Both the position numbers and the translations under genes were made by a program. DNA of 64,000 nucleotides from Bombilactobacillus apium (GTDB taxonomy: Bacteria; Bacillota; Bacilli; Lactobacillales; Lactobacillaceae). Below are positions 56,794 through 64,000 of the stretch, one piece after another (the first letter of the stretch is position 1; each line of letters begins with the position of its first letter). A model generated the notes under the pieces. The model did no database searches and was not told the origin of the DNA. It saw nothing but the letters and a program-made list of their open reading frames with translations. Location of the stretch: assembly GCF_013385145.1 (NCBI RefSeq), contig NZ_JABZEC010000002.1, positions 62,001-126,000 of the forward strand, read 5' to 3'.

Positions 56794-57138
56794 ATGAACG
56801 ATCATGAATTAATAATTAATCGTTTAAAGTTGCTGATGGCCGACCGCAATTTTACTGTGAATAAATTAGCGGCTCGATCAGGCGTCAAATATACGACCAT
56901 CCGGGCTTTAATGTCCCGCCCAACAGGAGTGCCAAAAGTCAATACTTTACGGGCATTATGTCAGGCCTTAGGAATTTCAGTTCAGGACTTTTTGAATTTT
57001 CCTCCTTACAACGAACTTCCTGGAGAGCGTTCTTTAGCTGAAGGTGACTTCCAAAGTGAGTGGGACCGCTTCGGTCACAATTTGACGGAGATGGAAAAAC
57101 TTCGTATTTATCAAATTTACAAGATTTTTCAACGTTAA
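56794..57138 (+). CDS. XRE-family transcriptional regulator
   Basis: A 114-residue protein. The N-terminal Cro/CI helix-turn-helix (NRLKLLMADRNFTVNKLAAR, SGVKYTTIRALMSRP) is followed by a short helical C-terminus (LTEMEKLRIYQIYKIF). SD AGGAG. Monocistronic, with its own terminator; targets unknown. The 190 bases upstream hold no gene. Confidence 0.88.
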   Translation: MNDHELIINRLKLLMADRNFTVNKLAARSGVKYTTIRALMSRPTGVPKVNTLRALCQALGISVQDFLNFPPYNELPGERSLAEGDFQSEWDRFGHNLTEMEKLRIYQIYKIFQR

Positions 57139-57183
57139 TTGGAGACTTATAGATTCCGATCTTTTATTAATCGACAATTTAAA

Positions 57184-57222
57184 AAACTAGCTAGTAACTG
57201 CCGGAATCAGTCTAGCTAGTTT
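57184..57222 (+). terminator. Intrinsic terminator of the XRE gene
   Basis: AAAACTAGCTA/TAGCTAGTTTT (57184-57222) with an inner CTGCCGGAATCAG loop, followed by T. Confidence 0.88.
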
Positions 57223-57336
57223 TTTTAGACTTTACTTAACGAATTTTTCAAAAACAGTTTTCCTAAGGAGCACTCAATTTGGCTGGGCTTGCAAGTGCAG
57301 GTTCTTTTTCTCACTGTGGAGTTTCTTTAAATAGAG

Positions 57337-57342
57337 TATAAT
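57337..57342 (+). promoter_or_regulatory. -10 element of the pepN promoter
   Basis: TATAAT about 37 bases before the pepN start codon; no convincing -35 at 17 bases, so an extended or activated promoter is possible. Confidence 0.5.
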
Positions 57343-57378
57343 ATTGCTAAACTCACTTTTGCAAGTAAAGGAGAATTT

Positions 57379-59907
57379 ATGGCAAATTCAGAACGTTTCT
57401 ATAACTACTTTCAACCAAGTCACTATGATTTATTTTTTCAGATTGATCGGGACCAAAAACTAATTACCGGACGAACAACAATTACTGGTCAAGCTCAGCA
57501 AACCCTAATCAAGCTGCATCAAAAACAACTGATCATCAGTTCAGTCACTATGGCTGAAAAAAAACTAGCTTTTACTCTCCAAGACGGCTGGGTAGAAATC
57601 TCCCTGCCGCAAACTGGATCAATAACGATTACTCTAGAATATACTGCTCCTTTAACTGATAAACTTTCAGGAATTTATCCTTCTTATTATCAAGATCAGG
57701 GAGTTACTAAGCAGATTATTGGGACGCAATTTGAATCCAATGCAGCCCAGCAGGCTTTTCCTTGTGTGGATGAACCAGAAGCTAAAGCTACTTTTGACTT
57801 GGCCTTACAATTTGATGAACATCCCGGGGAAACGGTCCTCAGCAACATGCCCGAGACTAGTTGCGTCAACGGAGTTCATTACTTCCAACGCACTTTACGG
57901 ATGTCAACTTACTTGTTAGCCTTTGGCTTTGGAGAGCTCCAAAGTCGAAAAACCAAAACCAAAAGTGGCGTTCAAGTCGGGGTTTTTGCGACCAAGGTTC
58001 ATCAAGCGAAAGAGTTAGATTTTGCTTTAGAAATGGCCCAAAAATCAATTGAGTTTTACGAAGACTTCTACCAAACACCTTATCCCCTGCCCCATTGTTG
58101 GCAATTAGCCCTGCCTGATTTTTCGGCAGGAGCCATGGAAAACTGGGGGTTAATTACTTACCGCGAAATCTATCTGCTCTCTGAACCTCAAAATATTCCT
58201 TTACGGCGGCAACAAAGTATTGCTACGGTTATTGCCCACGAAGTAGCTCACCAATGGTTTGGCGACTTAGTAACCATGAAATGGTGGGATGATCTCTGGT
58301 TGAACGAAAGTTTTGCCAATATGATGGAATACGTTGCCGTTGACGCCATTAAGCCGGAACTAAAAATCTGGGAATTATTTCAAACTCTCGAAGTTCCGAT
58401 GGCTTTGGAACGGGATGCGACAGCTGGCGTCCAAGCGGTTCATGTCCCGGTCGATGATCCGGATCGCATTGATTCCCTCTTTGACAGCGCGATTGTCTAC
58501 GCCAAGGGAAGCCGGATGTTGGTCATGGTTCGTTCTTTAATTGGTGATGCCAATTTACGGACCGGTTTAAAAAATTATTTTGCCGCACACCAATACCACA
58601 ACGCTACCGGAAGTGATCTCTGGCAAGCTCTGGGTGAAGCCAGCGGCCAAGATATTGGAACCATTATGCAATCTTGGCTCCAACAGCCCGGTTATCCCGT
58701 CGTTCACGCTCGAATCAAAAATGGCGATTTGGTCTTAGAACAAGAACAATTCTTTACGGGAACTAATCAGACTAGTGACCGGCAGTGGCAAATTCCGCTC
58801 CAAAGTAACTATCTCGATCTACCACAAATCATGACGACTTCAACTTTAAATTTAGGCAATTATGAAACTTTAAGGGCCCAAAATAAGCGGCCTTTCCAAC
58901 TTAATGTGGGCAATAATTCTCATTTTATTATTGACTATGATAAAACTTTATTAGCGGACCTATTGCAAGATAGTTCGCAACTCAATGATCTGGCACAACT
59001 TCAATTGCTCCAAGACTTGAATTTACTAGCCACTGGTCGTTATATTTCGACAGCGGAAGTTATTCCTTTGCTGCAGCAATTCGCCACTAGTTCCGCCAAT
59101 CTGGTCCTCGAACCACTTTTGCGAATTGCCAAAGGTTTACAAAAATTCGTTGAACCTCAATCCCTGGCTGTCAAGGTCTTGCACCAATTCTGGCAACAGT
59201 TGACGCAAACTCCGGTTCAACGCCTTGGTTGGCAGGCTCAAGTAGCAGAAGATCATAATGATGAACTGGCGCGACCGGGAGAAATTAGTCTCCTCTTGGC
59301 GGCTAAAGATCCGGCAGCCTTAGAAAAAGCCCATCAGCTCTTTCAAGCTCAACAAGACCAACCCCAAAAACTGCCGACAACTTTACGGGCGGCTATTTTA
59401 ACTAGCGAAATTCGTAACTTTGAACAAGAAGCAGTTTTCCAACAGTTATTAACAGATTATCAAGAAACGACCGACACCAGCTATAAGGCTGATCTGGCGC
59501 GAGCCTTGGCGGCGACTCCAACAGAAAAGCATTTAGATCAACTGATTACCAGTCTCACGCAAGCGCAAGTTATTAAGCCGCAAGACCTCTTCACTTGGTG
59601 CTACCAATTACTAGCTAATCCGGCTGCTTCCGCCAAAATGTGGGCTTGGTTGGCAGAAAATTGGCCTTGGCTTCAAGATACCTTTGGCGAAGACATTGCT
59701 TTTTCTAGCTGTGTCAGCGCCTTTGCCGATAGCTGCCGCACCCCAGAACAAGCGGCCCAATTCCAAGCCTTCTTTGAGCCCAAATTAACCATTCCAGTTC
59801 TAACCCAAGAAATTCAACTGGGATTCCAAGCGATTAACAGTCGTGTTGAATTAATCCAAGCTGACCAAGCTGCGGTTCAATCCGCCTTGGCGCAAGCTGT
59901 AAAATAA
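57379..59907 (+). CDS. pepN: Aminopeptidase N (M1 family)
   Basis: An 842-residue cytosolic zinc aminopeptidase of broad specificity, central to peptide nitrogen nutrition. GAMEN exopeptidase motif in SAGAMENWGLITYRE near residue 253; zinc motif HEVAHQWFGDLVTMKWWDDL, WLNESFAN with the third ligand Glu. The length matches lactobacillar PepN (~844). SD AAAGGAG. Promoter and terminator are its own. Confidence 0.97.
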   Translation: MANSERFYNYFQPSHYDLFFQIDRDQKLITGRTTITGQAQQTLIKLHQKQLIISSVTMAEKKLAFTLQDGWVEISLPQTGSITITLEYTAPLTDKLSGIYPSYYQDQGVTKQIIGTQFESNAAQQAFPCVDEPEAKATFDLALQFDEHPGETVLSNMPETSCVNGVHYFQRTLRMSTYLLAFGFGELQSRKTKTKSGVQVGVFATKVHQAKELDFALEMAQKSIEFYEDFYQTPYPLPHCWQLALPDFSAGAMENWGLITYREIYLLSEPQNIPLRRQQSIATVIAHEVAHQWFGDLVTMKWWDDLWLNESFANMMEYVAVDAIKPELKIWELFQTLEVPMALERDATAGVQAVHVPVDDPDRIDSLFDSAIVYAKGSRMLVMVRSLIGDANLRTGLKNYFAAHQYHNATGSDLWQALGEASGQDIGTIMQSWLQQPGYPVVHARIKNGDLVLEQEQFFTGTNQTSDRQWQIPLQSNYLDLPQIMTTSTLNLGNYETLRAQNKRPFQLNVGNNSHFIIDYDKTLLADLLQDSSQLNDLAQLQLLQDLNLLATGRYISTAEVIPLLQQFATSSANLVLEPLLRIAKGLQKFVEPQSLAVKVLHQFWQQLTQTPVQRLGWQAQVAEDHNDELARPGEISLLLAAKDPAALEKAHQLFQAQQDQPQKLPTTLRAAILTSEIRNFEQEAVFQQLLTDYQETTDTSYKADLARALAATPTEKHLDQLITSLTQAQVIKPQDLFTWCYQLLANPAASAKMWAWLAENWPWLQDTFGEDIAFSSCVSAFADSCRTPEQAAQFQAFFEPKLTIPVLTQEIQLGFQAINSRVELIQADQAAVQSALAQAVK

Positions 59908-59917
59908 ATCTTATCCG

Positions 59918-59980
59918 AAAAACTCGTTGTTTGATGGAATTTGACTTTGCCAAGTCTTTTCCAATCAGCAACGAGTTTTT
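59918..59980 (+). terminator. Intrinsic terminator of pepN
   Basis: AAAACTCGTTG...CAACGAGTTTTT with a second inner pairing, followed by T. Confidence 0.85.
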
Positions 59981-60015
59981 ATTTTAACTATAATTATTTT
60001 TTGAATTCTAGCTTC

Positions 60016-60549
60016 TTAGACGAGCCATTTATTCTTACGCGCCAAATTTAAAGCTTCTAAGCGATTATGAACTCCCAGTTTACTAAAATAAGTAATTACG
60101 CACTGTCCCATCGGAAAGAAATAATTGCTTGGCAATTTCCTTGGAAGTCGTTCCGGTAGTCGCGACTTGCAAAACTTCTAATTCTCTTTCTGACAAAGGA
60201 TTTTGATCAGCAGAAAACATGTTCTGGACTAACTCTGGAGCATAAACTGTTTGACCTTGTATCACTGCTCGAATGGTGGCAATTAATTGATCACTAGGAC
60301 TGTCCTTGAGCAAAAGTCGTCATAATAATCACCTTAACGGGCCAACCCCGTTCTTTAATCAAGTCGACCACATCGAGGCCATTTTTTTGGCATTTCGATA
60401 TCTAGGATAGCCACTTGCGGTCGCTCTTAGGCAGCTATGGCTCTATTTAGGGCCGTCCCCACAACTTGTAAATCAGCTTCTAAATTTAATAATTGCGTTA
60501 AAGTAGTATTTAACATACTTTGATCTTCCGCTAAGAATAAAGAAATCAT
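60016..60549 (-). pseudogene. NarL/DesR-type response regulator, frameshifted
   Basis: Readable from the ATG at 60549: MISLFLAEDQSMLNTTLTQL with the acidic pocket; a TAA after RAIAA; ILDIEMPK with the phospho-Asp, then a frameshift; GLDVVDLIKERGWPVKVIIM; a further shift before LLKDSPSDQLIATIRAVIQG; the HTH PLSERELEVLQVA...KEIAKQLFLSDGTVRNYL; and a last frameshift before SKLGVHNRLEALNLARKNKW, ending at 60016. At least three frameshifts and a stop. It is the partner of the kinase remnant upstream. Confidence 0.88.
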
Positions 60550-60883
60550 TTTTCTGCTCCTTTTGTGGCAGCCTTAAAGTGACCAAAGTTCCTTCTGATC
60601 GGGCTGTAACCGCAAAGCTTCCCTGTAGGCTTTCCATCCGTTTTTGCATTCCTAAAATTCCATTCGAACCCGTACGTTGATAAACTTGCGGTTGACCTAA
60701 GACTTGCACCGTTCCCTGGCCAGGTAGTAGACCTAATAAGATTTTCAGTAAGGTGGCTTTTCCGACACCATTGACCCCCTACAAGCCAATAATTTCGCTG
60801 GAATTGATGGTCAAATTGAGATCTGTAAAAACCGGGTGATTCCCATAGCTAAATTTTAAGTGTTCTGCTGTAATTGCTGGCAT
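60473..60883 (-). pseudogene. Deletion fusion: ABC ATPase N-terminus joined to histidine kinase C-terminus
   Basis: From an ATG at 60883 (GGAGG upstream) the frame reads an ABC ATPase start: AITAEHLKFSYGNHPVFTDL, NLTINSSEIIGL, a TAG, then Walker-A-like GVNGVGKATLLKILLGLLPG. After QVYQRTGSN it becomes the last part of a histidine kinase ATPase domain, GILGMQKRMESLQGSFAVTA, RSEGTLVTLRLPQKEQK, and runs past the response-regulator start. The rest of the ATPase, any permease, and most of the kinase have been lost in one deletion that kept the frame. Confidence 0.82.
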
Positions 60884-60942
60884 AATTGAGTTCCTCCATG
60901 GCTCTTAGTATAAAATAAGTCACAAATAAGGCCTAGTAGACC

Positions 60943-60993
60943 TTGTCATCCATTGGAGATGACAAATATCACTTTTCCAAGCAGCGGTATAAT
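60943..60993 (+). promoter_or_regulatory. PEBP gene promoter region with 8-bp inverted repeat
   Basis: TTGTCATC (60943-60950) and GATGACAA (60958-60965) are perfect arms 7 bases apart, centred about 37 bases before TATAAT (60988-60993), overlapping the expected -35. A plausible operator for an unknown regulator. Confidence 0.5.
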
Positions 60994-61029
60994 GACTTTA
61001 GCAACAATAATTTTAAAGGAGTGATTTTG

Positions 61030-61530
61030 ATGCACGTAACCGTTCCCTTAGTTGATGGTCAATTAGCAGCTATTTATGGCAAGTATGCCCCCAGTGAATA
61101 TCAAATTGCTGCCCATCCGGTTCGATCTTTTCCCCTTGAAGTAACTGAACTACCGAAAGCCACCCAGACTTGGGCCTTGGTCTTATTGGACTTTGATTCC
61201 ACCCCTGTTTGTGGTTTTCCCTGGATTCACTGGTCGGTGGCTAATTTAAGTCCTAAACAGACCCAACTCCCAGCCAACGCCAGCCGTGATCTAGATCTAA
61301 TTCAAGCTAAAAATAGTAATGCTGGACCTTTAGTCGCGGGTGATCCCCAAATACAAATTGGTTATGTTGGTCCGCAACCGCCGGATCAAACCCACAACTA
61401 TACCCTCTTCGTTTACGCTTTAGATATAAAATTAACTTTAACTAACGGCTATTGGTTAAACGAGTTTTACCGCCAAATGCAGGGTCACATTTTGGATCAA
61501 AGCAAAATTGAATTACCTAGTCCAGCTTAG
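61030..61530 (+). CDS. PEBP/YbhB-family (Raf kinase inhibitor-like) protein
   Basis: A 166-residue phosphatidylethanolamine-binding-protein fold (YbhB/YbcL type). Family signs: ALVLLDFDSTPVCGFPWIHW in place of D-P-D-AP...FxHW, and VGPQPPDQTHNYTLFVYALD matching G-P-x-P-P-x-G-x-H-x-Y. Molecular function of bacterial members is unclear. The start is the ATG at 61030, after AAGGAG; the longer frame to 60943 passes through the promoter. Confidence 0.9.
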   Translation: MHVTVPLVDGQLAAIYGKYAPSEYQIAAHPVRSFPLEVTELPKATQTWALVLLDFDSTPVCGFPWIHWSVANLSPKQTQLPANASRDLDLIQAKNSNAGPLVAGDPQIQIGYVGPQPPDQTHNYTLFVYALDIKLTLTNGYWLNEFYRQMQGHILDQSKIELPSPA

Positions 61531-61544
61531 GATCCTTGAAAGTT

Positions 61545-61585
61545 AAAATATCTCCCAGAAAAAATCTTTCTGAGAGATATTTTTT
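61545..61585. terminator. Terminator between convergent PEBP and PRD-regulator genes
   Basis: AAATATCTC-C-CAGA pairs with TCTG-A-GAGATATTT, with T run after and A run before. Confidence 0.82.
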
Positions 61586-61614
61586 ACTGAAGTTACTATT
61601 TTATTTTTTTAGTC

Positions 61615-63504
61615 TTACCGTTTAAAAAAAGTGGCATAGGAATTAACCGGCTGTTGCTTTAAAGTTCCTAAAACTTGGGGAAATTTGACAATTTGTAAGC
61701 AAACATTAGCCAACATTTTAAATTTAATCCCTTGTTCTGCTATTTGAGTATCAATAACAACTACCACTGCCTGCGTTTCGGTTGGCGGGAGAAAAATTTG
61801 CAAACTTTCGTAATCACTGTGTAAATTAGCGTAAAGTTCTAACTTCTGTTGAGTCGGTAATTGCAATTCCAACTTACCATAAGTTGAGCCAGTAAATTGC
61901 CACGGTTTTGTAACTTTTTGAATTGTGATCGGCGGTAAAAAATCATCGTACTGATAGGATTTAAAGAAAAATTCTTCCAAACTTTCTACGTATTCACTTT
62001 GACTAATAGTCTCATCGACAAAGAAAATCGGCCGTAAATCAATATTCATATTTCGACCGTAACTACCACAGAGATAATAATCATAATTTTTTTGATGTTC
62101 ACGCAATTCATAAAGTGAGCGACTATCAACACATTCAATATAGCGCCCAAAATAATGTAACAAATTAAATTTAATTTGTTGGGTACTTAACTTGCCATTC
62201 AAAGCAATTACCGCTAAGCGTAACTTGCGGTGGGGCAAATGAAGCCGATTGATGATTCCCTGAATAATATTAGCGATAATATTTTGTTCACGTTGCGAAA
62301 AATAGTAATGATAGCGTTCCTCTAAGCGTCCCAAAGCCTGCTGTAAATATAATTGGACTAAGGGAGAAAATAAAGTCACTGGGTCATTATACAAAGAAAG
62401 ATCGACATCATCAGCAATCTCCCAATTAATCTTCAAGGCAATCGGTAGAAAGACTTTGGACAGATCTTTGAAACCGGTGTAATCATTATTCAAAATTCCT
62501 GGAACTTCTTCTTGAAAGAATTGCAACAATTCAGTTACTAAATTTTGAGCTTGGGGATACAAATGACCATAATTTTCCCAAGATAAATCGCGATAATGAT
62601 ACAAATCAACACTCATCACTGTTACCTGAATCAAAAATTCTTGGAGTTCCGAGGTTAATTGTAAAGCCAAATTTTGTTGCAAACATCCCTTTAAATCTTG
62701 GACAAATTGAACTTCTCGAGCTGCTGTCAAGCTAAGATCTGCCGCTGGTAACCAAGATTTTTCGGGTAAGCCCCAACGTTGCTGCCAATTATGCAAGACA
62801 ATTAGTAAAGTTAAAAAGCGTTGACTAGTGACATCCGAAAAAGCCAACTCACTTTTCGTTAAAATTTTCCAAAATTGCTCCTGTAATTTTTGCCGTTGGC
62901 GGATGGGAAATTGAAATAAACGCTCGTAATCGGGAAAAGAATTATGGGTTTCTAGACCCAAGTATTGATAAGTTCGAACCAATAAGAGTAACCGGCAGCT
63001 GAAAGCTCCCTGAATTTGCCAGCCCTGTTGCGCTAGCCAAGTCAACTGTAATCGATAACGCCGACAGATTTGACGAACCTGATCTAACTCGAAACTCAAA
63101 GAATTATTCGCATTAATCAATAACCTCTGTTGTAAGAGCCAAGTTGCTTGGGGCTTTTTTTGACTTAATAAGATCCGACATAAGTCCAAAACCCGTTGTT
63201 CCTTAGCAGTTAAAATATCCCCAGAAGCCAATTGCAAGCGTTCTCGCAATTGTTGTAATAATTGCGGAGATTGGACTTGTAAGCGATAACCGTGGGCTCT
63301 TTGAGCTTGAATCTGAATTTCTTCTTGCTTTGCCAAATAACTCTGTAAAGTAGTTAAATCACTTTTAATAGTTCGCGGACTGACGGCTAAAGACCGGGCT
63401 AATTGTCTACTGGTGACAAAACCTTCTTGGCGTAACAATAAGATAAACAAACTTTCATAGCGTTTTCCCAATTGTAAAATCCACATTATTTCTTCAATCT
63501 GCAC
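61615..63504 (-). CDS. PRD/Mga-like multidomain transcriptional regulator
   Basis: A 629-residue regulator. The N-terminal HTH (SLFILLLRQEGFVTSRQLAR, SLAVSPRTIKSDL) resembles Mga/BglG-type activators; a long helical middle (about 180-440) fits PRD-like domains; and a C-terminal alpha/beta part near 440-520 (RLAVIALNGKLSTQQIKFNL) may be EIIB-like, but lacks an obvious phospho-cysteine. GTG start with GAGG seven bases before. Sits nine bases after the tyrosine phosphatase gene, so it is likely co-transcribed. Targets unknown. Confidence 0.75.
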   Translation of the reverse strand: MQIEEIMWILQLGKRYESLFILLLRQEGFVTSRQLARSLAVSPRTIKSDLTTLQSYLAKQEEIQIQAQRAHGYRLQVQSPQLLQQLRERLQLASGDILTAKEQRVLDLCRILLSQKKPQATWLLQQRLLINANNSLSFELDQVRQICRRYRLQLTWLAQQGWQIQGAFSCRLLLLVRTYQYLGLETHNSFPDYERLFQFPIRQRQKLQEQFWKILTKSELAFSDVTSQRFLTLLIVLHNWQQRWGLPEKSWLPAADLSLTAAREVQFVQDLKGCLQQNLALQLTSELQEFLIQVTVMSVDLYHYRDLSWENYGHLYPQAQNLVTELLQFFQEEVPGILNNDYTGFKDLSKVFLPIALKINWEIADDVDLSLYNDPVTLFSPLVQLYLQQALGRLEERYHYYFSQREQNIIANIIQGIINRLHLPHRKLRLAVIALNGKLSTQQIKFNLLHYFGRYIECVDSRSLYELREHQKNYDYYLCGSYGRNMNIDLRPIFFVDETISQSEYVESLEEFFFKSYQYDDFLPPITIQKVTKPWQFTGSTYGKLELQLPTQQKLELYANLHSDYESLQIFLPPTETQAVVVVIDTQIAEQGIKFKMLANVCLQIVKFPQVLGTLKQQPVNSYATFFKR

Positions 63505-63513
63505 TAGCTAGCC

Positions 63514-64000
63514 TCAATTTTCGGTGAGATAGAGTTGGCGCAAACTTTGGATTTCTCTAGTGGTCAACCCCAACTCTTCTTGAACATAATTAGTGATTGT
63601 CTGATATTTAGCATTAATAACCGCTAAAGAAGCTTGAATGAACTCTGGTTGAGTATCAATTAAGGCATACAAATGATCCAAAACAACTGGGTCTTGAGTA
63701 AAACGGCGATAATTAGCCATTTTCGTTTGATTCCTTTTTTGGCGATTAGTCTGGGTTAACATGAAATCTTGGATAATTACTTCTGGGGCGACTCCCAAGC
63801 TACCTAAAAATAAAAGCGCTCCAAAACCGGTCCGATCCTTCCCCCCCCCGACAGTGCTGCAATAAGGGCCCTCGGTCTGCTTGGGCGGCCACTTTCAACA
63901 TTTGGGCATAAGCTGTTTGTGCCTGGGGACTAGTGACAAAGCCTTGGTATTCAGCCAAAACGTTGGCTCTCTGATCAGTTAATTTTCCAGCTTGTTTTTG
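63514..64000 (-). pseudogene. Tyrosine-protein phosphatase (Y_phosphatase3 type), frameshifted in G9; 5' end outside window
   Basis: The visible C-terminal two-thirds reads QKQAGKLTDQRANVLAEYQG...GPLLQHC, then a run of nine G. With eight G the frame gives H-C-R-G-G-K-D-R-T-G-F-G, the C-x5-R phosphatase loop; with nine, it shifts and stops at IFR. The remainder (ALLFLGSLGVAPEVII...LTTREIQSLRQLYL) matches the family to its stop at 63514. Function would be protein or lipid dephosphorylation. Whether the run is an error or a variable site is unresolved. Confidence 0.85.

Noticed and set aside
1-64000. CRISPR arrays, tRNA or rRNA genes, prophage
   Set aside because: No regularly spaced repeats, cloverleaf sequences, rRNA segments or phage structural genes were recognised on either strand; a covariance scan would be needed to be certain for tRNAs.

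Overview
This window is chromosomal DNA of a low-GC Gram-positive bacterium, most probably a member of the Lactobacillaceae (genus not resolved). The evidence is the S10-spc-alpha ribosomal operon in Firmicutes order, a zinc-finger adenylate kinase, a zinc-type S14, a shortened L24, an EcfA1A2T-truA-rplM-rpsI tail, a methionine T-box, a PepN/PepD peptidase complement, a GlnPH fusion transporter, and strong AGGAGG-type ribosome binding sites. No rRNA, tRNA, CRISPR array or intact insertion sequence was seen.

Layout. (1) 1-11.4 kb: partial LacI regulator, M20 amidohydrolase, Kup potassium uptake, a decayed secreted-protein gene, HAD phosphatase, an operon of AEC carrier / phosphoglycerate mutase / Gdx-type SMR exporter / small membrane protein, a CDF metal exporter, and a membrane-anchored DUF5067-like protein. 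(2) 11.4-14.3 kb: a three-gene flavin operon (ApbE FMN transferase, FMN reductase, and an FMN reductase-PAS fusion whose C-terminal tail carries two ApbE-acceptor-like motifs). This is the most interesting locus in the window. (3) 14.4-16 kb: a cobalamin-independent methionine-synthase-like gene under a T-box with an AUG specifier. (4) 16-23 kb: a graveyard. It holds DeoR, PTS EIIC, LysR and ROK remnants, intact cutC, a 30-codon membrane peptide gene, a truncated IS30 transposase, and an AT-rich TetR-ABC module in which the regulator is intact and the transporter is broken. (5) 23.3-41.8 kb, all minus strand: rpsJ to rplQ, then ecfA1-ecfA2-ecfT-truA and rplM-rpsI. This is the translation, secretion and vitamin-uptake core, with a clear promoter and structured leader ahead of rpsJ and another promoter and leader ahead of rplM. 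(6) 41.9-44.9 kb: anaerobic ribonucleotide reductase nrdD-nrdG, both broken, still preceded by two tandem NrdR-box-like sites. (7) 45-52.7 kb: GcvH-like protein, a PTS-IIC-like permease, dipeptidase PepD, Dps, Nudix hydrolase, and an operon of GlnPH / GlnQ / M20 peptidase. (8) 53-59.9 kb, plus strand: divergent nucleoside hydrolase, membrane-anchored serine hydrolase, CPA2 antiporter behind an attenuator-like leader, XRE regulator and PepN. (9) 60-64 kb: deletion-fused remains of an ABC / two-component system, a PEBP protein with a palindrome near its promoter, a PRD/Mga-like regulator, and a partial tyrosine phosphatase with a frameshift in a run of nine G.

Themes. The core genes are clean, while accessory genes show many frameshifts, stops and deletion joins. 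Two frameshifts fall in G7 and G9 runs, so either base-calling error or slippage could explain those two. The nrdDG, PTS and two-component lesions are too numerous or too large for sequencing error alone. Starts were moved from the longest ORF where a good ribosome binding site or family alignment favoured a later codon; each case is noted.
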